A stretch of DNA of 64,000 bases, taken from the NCBI GenBank assembly GCA_017983955.1, contig JAGOAJ010000003.1, positions 62,001 through 126,000 on the forward strand, in the 5' to 3' direction. Shown here piece by piece: positions 44,766 through 53,420 of the stretch. The notes under the pieces were generated by a model, which was given only the letters and a program-made list of their open reading frames with translations, did no database searches and was not told the DNA's origin. Within the stretch, counting starts at the first letter, position 1; every line of letters begins with the position of its first letter. This DNA is from Burkholderiaceae bacterium (GTDB taxonomy: Bacteria; Pseudomonadota; Gammaproteobacteria; Burkholderiales; Burkholderiaceae_B). The translations under genes were made by a program, and so were the position numbers.

Positions 44766-44865
44766 TATCCGGCCAGACGGCGCTTAGTCAACAAGCATCT
44801 GACAGAGAAATCAAACGGCGAAGCAGCGTCGTACTTATACTATTCCTAGGCCTTATAATTTCGCG

Positions 44866-46218
44866 ATGCAAACGAACCCCTACACGCCTCTGGCCAGTTT
44901 CATCGACCTCTTGGTCGATGCTGTCTTCGCGGTTGATGTCGACGCCCGTGTCGTTTTTGCCAGTGCGTCATGCGAACGCATTTTTGGGTACACGCCGACA
45001 GAAATGATCGGCAAAAATATGTTCGACATGATGCTGCCGGAAGATCGCGAGCGTACTCGGCATTCGCTGCCCGATATCATGTCTGGCCGTCCTCAATTGC
45101 ACTTTGAGAACCGGTATATCCGCAAGGACGGACAAGTCGTCCACATCATGTGGTCAACCCGCTGGTCACCGGCTGATCAATTGCGGATTGGGGTTGCACG
45201 TGACATAACTGAACCCAAACGAGCCGAATCGTTACAGGCTGCGCTCTATTCTATTTCCGAAGCCGTACACACCGCCGAAGATCTACTTATGCTGTTTAAG
45301 CGCATTCATCAAATCGTTGGCACACTACTGCCGGTAGATAATTTTTCGATAGCATTGTATGACGATGAAACACGCCAACTCAGGTTTGCATATCATGTGG
45401 ACGAGTATCAGCAAACCCCCGAACCATTTAAACTGACACCAGGGATGCTTTGTGCAGAGATTATTCATACCGGGCGTCCGCTACTGCTGACACCTGAGAT
45501 GGTTTCTGATCGCCTAGCAGAGTTGCACATCCCCGCCGGCAGGAATCCGCTCTGCTGGCTGGGTGTGCCGCTCAAATCGCAGAAAGATACGATCGGTGTG
45601 CTTGTGGTCAAAAGCTACCCGGGCGGTGTGTGCTACAGCCAGAAAGACCAGGATCTGCTTCAGTTCGTCTCGGCTCAAATCGCAACCGTCATTGAGCGTC
45701 AGCAAATGCAAATTCGACTGAAGTACATGGCGCAGTATGATCAGCTGACGGCTCTCCCCAATCGCGGATTTCTGTATGATCGTCTGAAAGTCGCACTGTC
45801 AACAGCACGACGAGAGCAAGGGAGAATGTCTTTGCTTTATATTGATCTTGATAAATTCAAACAGGTCAACGATACATTGGGTCATGACGTAGGAGACCTA
45901 TTGCTGCAGGAGGTTGCCGAGCGCTTAAAGCTGTGCGTGCGCGAATCGGATACAGTCGCTCGCGTCGGCGGCGATGAGTTTGTGGTGCTGCTACAACGTA
46001 TTCGATTGCCGGAGCAAGCCACGCTGGTGGCGGAAAAAATCCGCAACGCTCTACATCGTCCTTTTAGCTTGGACGGCCACAGTCTGAACATCGTGCCGAG
46101 TATTGGAGTCGCACTCTATCCCGAGCATGGTCTCGACGAGCAGAAGCTCTTTAAATACGCCGACAAGGCCATGTATTTCGCGAAAAATGTCGAAGGTAAT
46201 TGGCCGGTCACTGTGTAG
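44866..46218 (+). CDS. PAS-GAF-GGDEF diguanylate cyclase
   Basis: This 450-residue soluble protein has a PAS domain (about 8-120: FIDLLVDAVFAVDVDARVVF; EMIGKNMFDMMLPEDRERT), a GAF domain (about 150-285: IVGTLLPVDNFSIALYDDE; PLKSQKDTIGVLVVKSYPGG) and a GGDEF domain with the intact signature GGDEF at 368-372. R359-x-x-D362 is a likely I-site. There is no EAL domain, so it makes rather than breaks cyclic di-GMP. It has no membrane helix. It begins 100 bp after the PBP gene. Confidence 0.93.
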   Translation: MQTNPYTPLASFIDLLVDAVFAVDVDARVVFASASCERIFGYTPTEMIGKNMFDMMLPEDRERTRHSLPDIMSGRPQLHFENRYIRKDGQVVHIMWSTRWSPADQLRIGVARDITEPKRAESLQAALYSISEAVHTAEDLLMLFKRIHQIVGTLLPVDNFSIALYDDETRQLRFAYHVDEYQQTPEPFKLTPGMLCAEIIHTGRPLLLTPEMVSDRLAELHIPAGRNPLCWLGVPLKSQKDTIGVLVVKSYPGGVCYSQKDQDLLQFVSAQIATVIERQQMQIRLKYMAQYDQLTALPNRGFLYDRLKVALSTARREQGRMSLLYIDLDKFKQVNDTLGHDVGDLLLQEVAERLKLCVRESDTVARVGGDEFVVLLQRIRLPEQATLVAEKIRNALHRPFSLDGHSLNIVPSIGVALYPEHGLDEQKLFKYADKAMYFAKNVEGNWPVTV

Positions 46219-46258
46219 CCTACAGCGCTACAGTGACCGTTAAATAACATCAGACCAG

Positions 46259-46389
46259 TCAGATATCGAGCACACCTTTTAGTCCGTGTGCTAAAAAACT
46301 GACCAGCGCAGAAATGCGTGGCGCCAGTGCTCCCTGTTTATAAAATACCGTCCACACGGGTTGGCTCCATGGTAGCGTTGGCGCGCCGA
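46259..46389 (-). pseudogene. LysR-type regulator, 3' remnant
   Basis: About 42 codons on the minus strand read LPWSQPVWTVFYKQGALAPR then ISALVSFLAHGLKG and end at TGA (46259-46261). This is the C-terminal end of a LysR-type regulator, where KQGALAPR is characteristic. The remainder is absent; the sequence abuts the lon stop at 46390. The deletion that removed the gene therefore ended right at lon. Confidence 0.65.
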
Positions 46390-48804
46390 TTAGGGCGCCC
46401 GCGCTTCCAGGGCGGCCCGGGCCGCATCGTCAACGGTATCAAGCCAGATGAAGTGCAAGCGGTTGCGGGCCTCTTCTGGAATGTCCTCCAGGTCTCGTTG
46501 GTTACGTGCGGGCAAAAGTACGGTCGTGATGCCCGCCTGCAGGGCGGCCAGCACCTTTTCCTTGACTCCGCCTATAGGTAGCACCAGACCGCGCAAGCTG
46601 ATTTCGCCCGTCATGGCATGATCGCTTTGCACCGGGGTATTGGTTAGCAGCGAAAGCAGCGCTATGTACATTGCCACCCCGGCGCTGGGGCCATCCTTGG
46701 GAATTGCTCCGGCCGGAACGTGTATGTGGATATCGCTTTTTTCGAAAAGGCCTAATGGAATATTAAGGTGTTCTGAGCCGGACTTGACCAGTGTAAGCGC
46801 GGCCTGGGCGCTTTCTTTCATAACGTCGCCCAGTTGCCCGGTCAGTATCAATTTGCCGCTGCCTGGCGTGCGGCTGGCTTCGACGAACAAGATATCGCCA
46901 CCTACGGGGGTCCAAGCCAGCCCTGTCGCTACTCCCGGAAGACTGGTACGCATGGCAATTTCGCTTTCAAACCTTTCAGGCCCCAGGGCCGTGTGCAGTT
47001 CGTCCAGATCGATTAAGACATGTTGAGCCGTACCTTCGGCAATACGCATGGCGGCATGACGCAGGGCGCTGCCTATTTCGCGCTCAAGGTTGCGTACCCC
47101 CGCTTCGCGTGTGTAGCTGTGAGCTATCGTGTGCAGTGCTTCGTCGGTGATTTCGCATTGCTCAGGGGTTAGACCGTTGGCGGTCATTTGTCGTGTGATC
47201 AGGTAGCGCTTGGCGATCTGGATTTTTTCTTCTTCAGTGTAGCCAGGCAGCTGTATTACTTCCATTCGGTCGCGCAAGGGGATGGGGACAGTGTCGAGCA
47301 TATTCGCGGTGGTAATAAACATGATGTGCGACAGGTCAAACGGCACTGCCAGGTAGTTGTCGCGAAACGTGTTGTTTTGCTCCGGGTCCAGGACTTCAAG
47401 CAGGGCCGACGCCGGGTCGCCTTGTATGCCGGCTCCCATCTTATCGACTTCGTCCAGCATCATGACGCAGTTCTTGGATCCAACCTTATGTATGGCTTGA
47501 ATAATATTGCCGGGCAGGGCGCCAATATAGGTACGCCGATGGCCACGTATTTCAGCCTCGTCGTGGACGCCGCCCAGGCTAAGGCGGGCAAACTTGCGTC
47601 CCGTGGCCCTGGCTATGCTTTGCCCCAGAGATGTTTTACCAACCCCCGGAGGGCCGACAAAGCACAGTATGGGACTTTTGCCCTTGGGGTTAAGCTTTTG
47701 CACAGCCAAGTACTCAAGAATACGGCGTTTTATTTTGAGAAGGCCGTAATGATCCTGATCAAGTATGGTACGCGCTTCGGCAATGTCGATACGGTCTTCG
47801 GTAGTAATCGACCAGGGCAGTTCAGTGACCCAATCCAGATAGGTGCGTAGCATGGAGTATTCAGCCGATGCGTCGGTCATATGCTGTAGGCGTTTTAATT
47901 CTTTACGGACCTGAACTTCAACGTCCTCAGGCATTTTGGCTTGCACAATTTTTTCTTCGACCTCAGCGATCTCGGCCTCGTTGTTTTCCGTTTCCCCAAG
48001 CTGCTTCTGGATGGTTTTCAGTTGTTCGCGTAATAGAATTTCGCGTTGCCGCTCTTCAAAGCGCTCTTTGGTTTGCTGATCAATGTCTTGGCTGACGCGC
48101 AGAACCTCGATGTTGTGAATCAAAAGCTCAAGCACTTTGCCCATGCGGGCTTCCAGATCTATGGTTTCTAGCACATCCTGCTTTTCTTCTGGCTTCAGGT
48201 CCATGACTCCAGCAATAAAGTCCGTTAGCACCGAAGGCGACGTAATGTTCTGCGTTGTGGCAACCAGCTCCATCGGCGCTTGGGGCAGCATCTGAAGTAT
48301 CTCGGCGCTGCGGGTCTTCAGTTGAACCATAAGCGCTTCAATGTTCAGGTTTGAGGTTTTCTGTTCTTCAAAGCGCTCTACCGAGGCGACTGGGAAAGGG
48401 TATCCGGTCAGAAATTTCTTCACACGGTAGCGCTGTTCACCCTGGCAAATAATGTGGTGTGAACCATCGGGCACTGTCACGTAGCGAAGTATGCTGGCGA
48501 CAGTACCCACACGAAATAGCTCGTCGGGCGTGGGGTCGTTGGTGTCGTTCTGCTTCTGTAACAACACGCCAATTTGGCGCCCCGAGCGCGCCGCTTCTTG
48601 TGCAGCAGCTACGGAACTTTCGCGCCCTATGCTAAGGGGCACGACCAAGCCCGGGAATAGCACCAAGTTGCGCACAGGAATAATAATCAGCGCATCTTCC
48701 GGGATCGTGATTACCGGAACGGCCTGTTCTTTTTCAGTTGTCGTAGGTACTGTTTCAGACGAGGTGGCTTTATCGGGGATAGTGTTGCTGTTGTCGTTTG
48801 CCAT
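46390..48804 (-). CDS. lon: Lon ATP-dependent protease
   Basis: This 804-residue cytosolic AAA+ protease degrades damaged and regulatory proteins. The N-terminal LON substrate domain (IIIPVRNLVLFPGLVVPLSI) is followed by a coiled-coil region, the AAA+ module (Walker A FVGPPGVGKTSLGQ; Walker B VMMLDEVDKMG) and the Ser-Lys protease domain. By my count the catalytic pair is Ser707 in KDGPSAGVAMY and Lys748 in PIGGVKEKVL. Length and order are normal. It lies 26 bp downstream of the small heat-shock gene on the same strand, so the two are probably co-transcribed as a heat-stress unit. The 3' end abuts a LysR remnant. Confidence 0.97.
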   Translation of the reverse strand: MANDNSNTIPDKATSSETVPTTTEKEQAVPVITIPEDALIIIPVRNLVLFPGLVVPLSIGRESSVAAAQEAARSGRQIGVLLQKQNDTNDPTPDELFRVGTVASILRYVTVPDGSHHIICQGEQRYRVKKFLTGYPFPVASVERFEEQKTSNLNIEALMVQLKTRSAEILQMLPQAPMELVATTQNITSPSVLTDFIAGVMDLKPEEKQDVLETIDLEARMGKVLELLIHNIEVLRVSQDIDQQTKERFEERQREILLREQLKTIQKQLGETENNEAEIAEVEEKIVQAKMPEDVEVQVRKELKRLQHMTDASAEYSMLRTYLDWVTELPWSITTEDRIDIAEARTILDQDHYGLLKIKRRILEYLAVQKLNPKGKSPILCFVGPPGVGKTSLGQSIARATGRKFARLSLGGVHDEAEIRGHRRTYIGALPGNIIQAIHKVGSKNCVMMLDEVDKMGAGIQGDPASALLEVLDPEQNNTFRDNYLAVPFDLSHIMFITTANMLDTVPIPLRDRMEVIQLPGYTEEEKIQIAKRYLITRQMTANGLTPEQCEITDEALHTIAHSYTREAGVRNLEREIGSALRHAAMRIAEGTAQHVLIDLDELHTALGPERFESEIAMRTSLPGVATGLAWTPVGGDILFVEASRTPGSGKLILTGQLGDVMKESAQAALTLVKSGSEHLNIPLGLFEKSDIHIHVPAGAIPKDGPSAGVAMYIALLSLLTNTPVQSDHAMTGEISLRGLVLPIGGVKEKVLAALQAGITTVLLPARNQRDLEDIPEEARNRLHFIWLDTVDDAARAALEARAP

Positions 48805-48830
48805 GGCTTGCCCGCTTGTTGTTTAAATGG

Positions 48831-49235
48831 CTATGCTCGTTTTAATAAGCTCAAGAGCAGACACCCATTAGTCAGGGTGGACTCTTGAATTTCGAAGTGG
48901 CCTGGCGGCAACTCGATACGTCGTTCAAAGCGGCCATAAGGAATCTCCATGCGGCGTATTTGTGCGGATACTGGGGCGGGTATGGGGCGTTGACCAAGAA
49001 TGACTAGCGCATTGCCATCAATAACAACTTTGACTTGATCAGATGCGACTCCGGGCAAGGCCACCAACACTGATAAGTTGCGGCCAGTCTCGAAAATGTC
49101 GACTGGAGGTTCCCATGTGGGGCCGGAACTGCGGCCACCGCTTAAGCGAAAGAACTGCCGGTGCAGGCGATCGGCTTGTTCCAGCATATTGATGGCATTG
49201 GCCCATGTGGAGTCAATTGGCTTACGGAATGTCAT
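48831..49235 (-). CDS. Hsp20-family small heat-shock protein
   Basis: This 134-residue alpha-crystallin-type chaperone holds unfolded proteins. The domain runs from about residue 40: PPVDIFETGRNLSVLVALPG, VKVVIDGNALVILGQRP, GRFERRIELPPGHFEIQE and LTNGCLLLSLLK. The usual C-terminal I-x-I tail is not obvious. It precedes lon by 26 bp. I looked for a sigma-32 promoter upstream of 49235 and saw no convincing match. Confidence 0.9.
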   Translation of the reverse strand: MTFRKPIDSTWANAINMLEQADRLHRQFFRLSGGRSSGPTWEPPVDIFETGRNLSVLVALPGVASDQVKVVIDGNALVILGQRPIPAPVSAQIRRMEIPYGRFERRIELPPGHFEIQESTLTNGCLLLSLLKRA

Positions 49236-49477
49236 GAATTACATCCTCGTCCTGCGGCAGTTTTTGCTGCTTGCAACTGCGGTAGCAGAGCACGGTATAG
49301 TAGGAGCGAGCCGACGGCGCCGACTTTATATATTATTAACTATAGGAGTAAAAAACGCCGTTTGCAATATGCTAAATGGTGTTGGGCCAGCGGCTACGTC
49401 AGCCGTACGCTAAAACTAACGGATTTGGAAGTATAGGTTCAGCTTATAATACAAGTCAGCAATTGAATGATGTGTCT

Positions 49478-50269
49478 ATGTCCGATGAAATAACTTCCGA
49501 TTCGTCCGTGGCGCCCGTTTGGGGCGTGGCGCTGCGACGCAGTTCCGAAACTCTCTCTGTGCAGTTAACCAAGGATTTGGGGGCCCGCATTGCGCGTGGT
49601 GAAATCAAGCCTGGCGATAAATTGCCCAGCGAACATGCGCTGATCGATGCGTATGGGGTTAGCCGAACCGTAGTGCGCGAGGCAATTTCCAGCCTCAAAG
49701 CCAAGGGCATGATCGCTACCCGTCACGGGGTGGGCGCATTCGTTTTACAGGCCACGCCCTCCGTCACGCTGCGTATCGAGCACGCTGGCCTTAGCGTTCT
49801 TGGCGACATAATGAATGTGCTAGAGCTGCGTATCGCTCTCGAGGTCGAGGCAGCCGGTCTTGCGGCGCAACGTCGCACGGTTGCTCATCTTGATGTCATG
49901 CGTACCTTACTCGATCAGATGTCACACACCACCCTGCAGGGCGGGGACGGCATAGCGCAGGACAGGGGTTTTCATATGGAATTGCTACACGCGGCGGGCA
50001 ATCCCCATTTTTCAGCCTTATTAGAGCCCTTAGGGGAGATGGCGATACCGCGTGCTAGTTTGGACCTTTTTGCTCAAGATGGCGTAGCCCGTACAATTTA
50101 TCTGCAGTGTATCGGCTTGGAACACGAAAATATTTATCGTGCTATTTATGATCAAGACGTGAAGGCCGCGCGTAGTGCCATGCGCCAACATTTAAGTAAC
50201 AGCCGTGAACGGCTGCGTCAAAGCTTTGAGGCACAAAGTGCCATCAGCGAAAGTAGTGTTATCCCATAA
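49478..50269 (+). CDS. GntR-family (FCD) transcriptional regulator
   Basis: This is a 263-residue regulator of the FadR/FCD type. The winged helix-turn-helix lies at about 25-95 (QLTKDLGARIARGEIKPGDK; LIDAYGVSRTVVREAISSLK; MIATRHGVGAFVL). The C-terminal helical FCD ligand domain (VLELRIALEVEAAGLAA; ERLRQSF) usually binds a metal and an organic acid. It precedes the hydroxyacid catabolism genes, with a perfect palindrome (50308-50327) between them, its likely operator. ATG 49478 (MSDEITSDSS) is chosen; an upstream ATG at 49376 gives a non-family extension. A TATAAT at 49445-49450 could be its -10 box. Confidence 0.92.
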   Translation: MSDEITSDSSVAPVWGVALRRSSETLSVQLTKDLGARIARGEIKPGDKLPSEHALIDAYGVSRTVVREAISSLKAKGMIATRHGVGAFVLQATPSVTLRIEHAGLSVLGDIMNVLELRIALEVEAAGLAAQRRTVAHLDVMRTLLDQMSHTTLQGGDGIAQDRGFHMELLHAAGNPHFSALLEPLGEMAIPRASLDLFAQDGVARTIYLQCIGLEHENIYRAIYDQDVKAARSAMRQHLSNSRERLRQSFEAQSAISESSVIP

Positions 50270-50307
50270 GACACACAGTCCAACTTTTTGATGTTGTTTT
50301 ATTCTTA

Positions 50308-50327
50308 CTTGTATGACAACATACAAG
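50308..50327 (+). promoter_or_regulatory. Palindromic GntR-type operator
   Basis: The sequence cttgtatgacaacatacaag is a perfect 8+4+8 inverted repeat, and its core ttgtatgacaa is itself palindromic. GntR/FCD regulators bind sites of the form TTGT-N3-ACAA, so this is the probable site for the adjacent regulator, controlling the dehydrogenase operon that begins at 50417. Confidence 0.75.
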
Positions 50328-50416
50328 CTGTCGAGATTATTAGAACAAATTGAGTCTTCAGATTTAATCCTGTTTGCTGCACCTAGTGCGCGCACTAATC
50401 AAAAGGGAGTGAGGTT

Positions 50417-51313
50417 GTGAACCTTGGTTTTATTGGTTTGGGCATCATGGGTAAGGCCATGGCTCTTAATTTACTGAAAGGGGGCCATACCCTCCATGCG
50501 CATTCCCGCAGCGGTGTGCCTGAAGATCTAGTGCAGGCTGGTGCTCAGCCATGTGCTAGTCCGTCAGAGGTCGGCCGCAAGGCCGATGTCATCATCACCA
50601 TGCTGCCTGACACACCAGATGTAGAAACGGTTTTGTTTGGGCAAGATGGTTTGATCAATGGGTTGGCGCCCAAAAAAATCGTCATCGACATGAGCTCTAT
50701 ATCACCGGGTGCTACGCGTGATTTTGCGAGCCGCATTCAGGCGTTAGGCTGCAGTTACATCGACGCGCCGGTATCGGGCGGGCAGGTCGGTGCCATCAAT
50801 GCTTCCCTGACGATTATGGTGGGTGGCGATGCAGCAGTATTCGAATCTGTAAAGCCTTTGCTGCAGTTGATGGGCCAGAACATTACCTTGATCGGCGACT
50901 CAGGCGCGGGCCAGATGTGCAAAGTGGCAAACCAGATCATCGTGGCCTTGAATATTGAGGCTGTTGCCGAAGCCATGCTGCTGGCGTCCGCCGCAGGCGT
51001 TGATCCGGAACGGGTAAGGCAAGCCTTGATGGGCGGCTTCGCATCTTCGCGCGTGCTTGAAGTGCATGGCGAACGCATGATTAAGCGCAATTTCGAGCCT
51101 GGGTTCCGGATCGAACTGCACCATAAAGACCTGAATCTGGCGCTGACCGCTGCCCAGGAAATGAATATCCCTTTGCCCAATACCACTGCTTGCCAAGCAT
51201 TGTTTGCTGAATGCATGGCCAACGAAGGCGGGCAATGGGATCACTCTGGCTTGGTACAGGTGCTGGAAGACAAGGCGGGTCGAAAAGTAGGCCTTCAGGA
51301 CACGGTGGCATGA
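50417..51313 (+). CDS. garR: 3-hydroxyacid dehydrogenase, tartronate semialdehyde reductase type
   Basis: This 298-residue enzyme of the beta-hydroxyacid dehydrogenase family reduces 2-hydroxy-3-oxopropionate (or a close analogue) to glycerate with NAD(P)H. The N-terminal Rossmann motif is NLGFIGLGIMGKAMALNLL. The substrate-binding DAPVSGGQVGAINASLTIM is typical, and GQMCKVANQIIVALNIEAVA carries the catalytic lysine. The GTG start at 50417 follows GGGAG. It shares an operon with an HpcH/HpaI aldolase, as in the D-glucarate and galactarate routes, where the aldolase makes the semialdehyde. The symbol is by similarity; the exact substrate is not proven. Confidence 0.85.
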   Translation: MNLGFIGLGIMGKAMALNLLKGGHTLHAHSRSGVPEDLVQAGAQPCASPSEVGRKADVIITMLPDTPDVETVLFGQDGLINGLAPKKIVIDMSSISPGATRDFASRIQALGCSYIDAPVSGGQVGAINASLTIMVGGDAAVFESVKPLLQLMGQNITLIGDSGAGQMCKVANQIIVALNIEAVAEAMLLASAAGVDPERVRQALMGGFASSRVLEVHGERMIKRNFEPGFRIELHHKDLNLALTAAQEMNIPLPNTTACQALFAECMANEGGQWDHSGLVQVLEDKAGRKVGLQDTVA

Positions 51314-51362
51314 ACGCGGCAATTGCCTGAACACGCTAAGTCTTAATAAAAAGAGAGTGAAA

Positions 51363-52121
51363 ATGATTCCAAGCAATAAATTAAAGCAAGCGCTGGCAGA
51401 GAACCGCCGGCAAATCGGTTTGTGGTGTTCCTTGGCTAGCAATGTCACGGCTGAAATCGTGGCGGGATCCGGTTTCGACTGGTTGCTGATTGACGTGGAG
51501 CACTCACCGAATGACCTGCGTTCGGTGATGGCTCAGTTGCAGGCGATGGCGCCGTATCCGCTAGAGCCTATTGTGCGTTTGCCGCATGCTGACCCCATAT
51601 TGATCAAGCAATATATGGACATCGGTGCGCGATCCTTATTGCTTCCTAGCGTCGACAGCGCCGAAGAGGCGAAAAACATAGTTGCCGCGACCCGATATCC
51701 GTCAGGCGGAATAAGAGGGGTTTCTCTTTCCCAACGCGCTAATCGTTATGGCAGGGTGGCCAACTATCACCTGAATGCAGAGCGCGATATTTGCGTGATA
51801 GTGCAGATTGAATCTGCAGCCGCCGTTAGTGCGGCCCAGGCCATCGCCCAAGTGGATGGAGTCGATGCCTTGTTTGTTGGCCCTTCGGACCTGTCGACAA
51901 GCATGGGGCATTTGATCCAGCCTGGTGTGGACGAAGTGCAGCAAGCCATAGTGTCGGTGCACGCTGCAGCACGCCGGGCCGGAAAGCCAGTAGGCATCTT
52001 GGCGCCGGCCGAGGCTGACGCGCAACGCTATCTGGAGCTAGGCTACACCATGGTGGGGGTTGGTTCTGACCAGGGCTTGCTGACCAGCGCCGCCGATAAA
52101 CTTGCCAGACGTTTCAAGTAA
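51363..52121 (+). CDS. HpcH/HpaI-family class II aldolase
   Basis: This is a 252-residue metal-dependent aldolase of the HpcH/HpaI (GarL-like) family, which splits 2-keto-3-deoxy acids to pyruvate and an aldehyde. Signatures are GFDWLLIDVEHSPNDLR (metal and substrate side), GARSLLLPSVDSAEEAKNI, CVIVQIESAAAV with the metal-ligand Glu, and DALFVGPSDLSTSMGH. The start is ATG 51363, four bases after GAGAG; a GTG at 51357 is possible. It follows the dehydrogenase by 49 bp, and the aldehyde product would feed that enzyme. GarL itself is a reasonable but unproven name. Confidence 0.9.
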   Translation: MIPSNKLKQALAENRRQIGLWCSLASNVTAEIVAGSGFDWLLIDVEHSPNDLRSVMAQLQAMAPYPLEPIVRLPHADPILIKQYMDIGARSLLLPSVDSAEEAKNIVAATRYPSGGIRGVSLSQRANRYGRVANYHLNAERDICVIVQIESAAAVSAAQAIAQVDGVDALFVGPSDLSTSMGHLIQPGVDEVQQAIVSVHAAARRAGKPVGILAPAEADAQRYLELGYTMVGVGSDQGLLTSAADKLARRFK

Positions 52122-52134
52122 ACAAGAGAACATC

Positions 52135-53340
52135 ATGAATTATGAATCGGAACGCGTCCAGCGCATCAAGGCGTCACCAAGCATGGCCATCTCCTTGCAG
52201 GCCAAGGCCATGCGGGCGACCGGCATCAATGTTATTGATCTTAGTCTCGGAGAGCCTGATTTTGACACGCCCACGCATATCGTTGATGCGGCCGAACGCG
52301 CGATGCGTAACGGTCAAACACGCTACACGGCTGCAGATGGTACGCCTGAACTCAAGGCCGCCATTGTGCAGAAGTTTCAGCGTGAAAATGGTCTGACGTT
52401 CGCCCAAAACGAAGTATCGGTAGCAAATGGCGCCAAACAGAGCATTTTTAATGCCTTGCAGGCAACATTGGAGCCTGGCGACGAGGTGGTAATACCCGCG
52501 CCTTATTGGGTGTCTTATTCAGACATGGTGACCCTGCTGGGGGGAACGCCTGTACCACTGGAATGTGGTGCTGAACATGGGTTTCTGGTGTCGGGACTAC
52601 GCCTAGCCCAGAGCATTACCCCGAAAACTCGATGGGTTATTTTGAACTCACCCTCGAACCCCAGCGGGGCCATCTATTCCCAGGAACAATGGGCTGAACT
52701 GGGCGCAGTATTAGCTAAGTTCCCTAGGGTGCTGATCATGTCCGACGAAATCTACGAGCACATAATCTATGACCAGCCCTTTGTTTCATTCGGCAATGCC
52801 TGCCCCCAATTAAGGGATAGGACTTTGCTGGTGAATGGGGTTTCCAAGACCTATGCCATGACCGGCTGGCGCATAGGCTACGCCGCTGGGCCGCAAGGTC
52901 TGATCTCTGCAATGGGCAAGATTCAGTCGCAAAGTACCAGCAACCCGTGTTCGATTGCCCAAGCTGCGGCTGTCGAGGCACTGAACGGGCCCCAAGCTTT
53001 TCTGGCTCCTATGGTGGCCGAGTATAAAGCGCGGCGTGATCTTGTGGTGGGGGAGCTAGCCAAGATATCAGGGCTTGAGATTATTAATCCACCAGGCGCC
53101 TTTTATGCATTTCCACGGTGCTCTTCATATTTCGGTATGCAAACGCCGGACGGTGAAGTCATCAATAACGATACGGATTTATCTGCCTATTTGCTGCGTA
53201 GGGCAAATGTAGCAACGGTGCCTGGCGCCGCATTTGGGCTGAGCTCATATATACGGCTGTCGTTTGCGACGTCGCAGCCCGTGCTGGCAGATGCAATGCA
53301 ACGCATCAAGTCTGCACTGGACGAATTAGTTATTGGTTAA
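52135..53340 (+). CDS. Class I pyridoxal-phosphate aminotransferase
   Basis: This 401-residue fold type I aminotransferase resembles aspartate/prephenate aminotransferases. Key parts are VIDLSLGEPDFDTPTHIVD, ANGAKQSIFNALQATLEPG, VIPAPYWVSYSDMV, NSPSNPSGAIYSQEQW, and the PLP lysine in NGVSKTYAMTGWRIGY. The start ATG 52135 is preceded by AGAGA; codons before it overlap the aldolase gene. It is the third gene of the operon. Its partner acids probably relate to the substrate of the solute-binding protein that follows, but no amino acid can be assigned. Confidence 0.92.
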   Translation: MNYESERVQRIKASPSMAISLQAKAMRATGINVIDLSLGEPDFDTPTHIVDAAERAMRNGQTRYTAADGTPELKAAIVQKFQRENGLTFAQNEVSVANGAKQSIFNALQATLEPGDEVVIPAPYWVSYSDMVTLLGGTPVPLECGAEHGFLVSGLRLAQSITPKTRWVILNSPSNPSGAIYSQEQWAELGAVLAKFPRVLIMSDEIYEHIIYDQPFVSFGNACPQLRDRTLLVNGVSKTYAMTGWRIGYAAGPQGLISAMGKIQSQSTSNPCSIAQAAAVEALNGPQAFLAPMVAEYKARRDLVVGELAKISGLEIINPPGAFYAFPRCSSYFGMQTPDGEVINNDTDLSAYLLRRANVATVPGAAFGLSSYIRLSFATSQPVLADAMQRIKSALDELVIG

Positions 53341-53420
53341 GGGTAGTGTCAGGTAGTTGTCGAACATTCTTGCGTTATTAAATTTTCTTGAATAAATAAT
53401 TTAAGCTAAAAGGATTATCC

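Noticed and set aside
47188-47850. Open frame of 220 codons antisense to lon
   Set aside because: It lies inside the lon AAA+ region with no start site and no recognisable protein.
49236-49477. Sigma-32 promoter for the hsp20-lon unit
   Set aside because: No pair close to CTTGAA and CCCCAT with suitable spacing was found on the minus strand.
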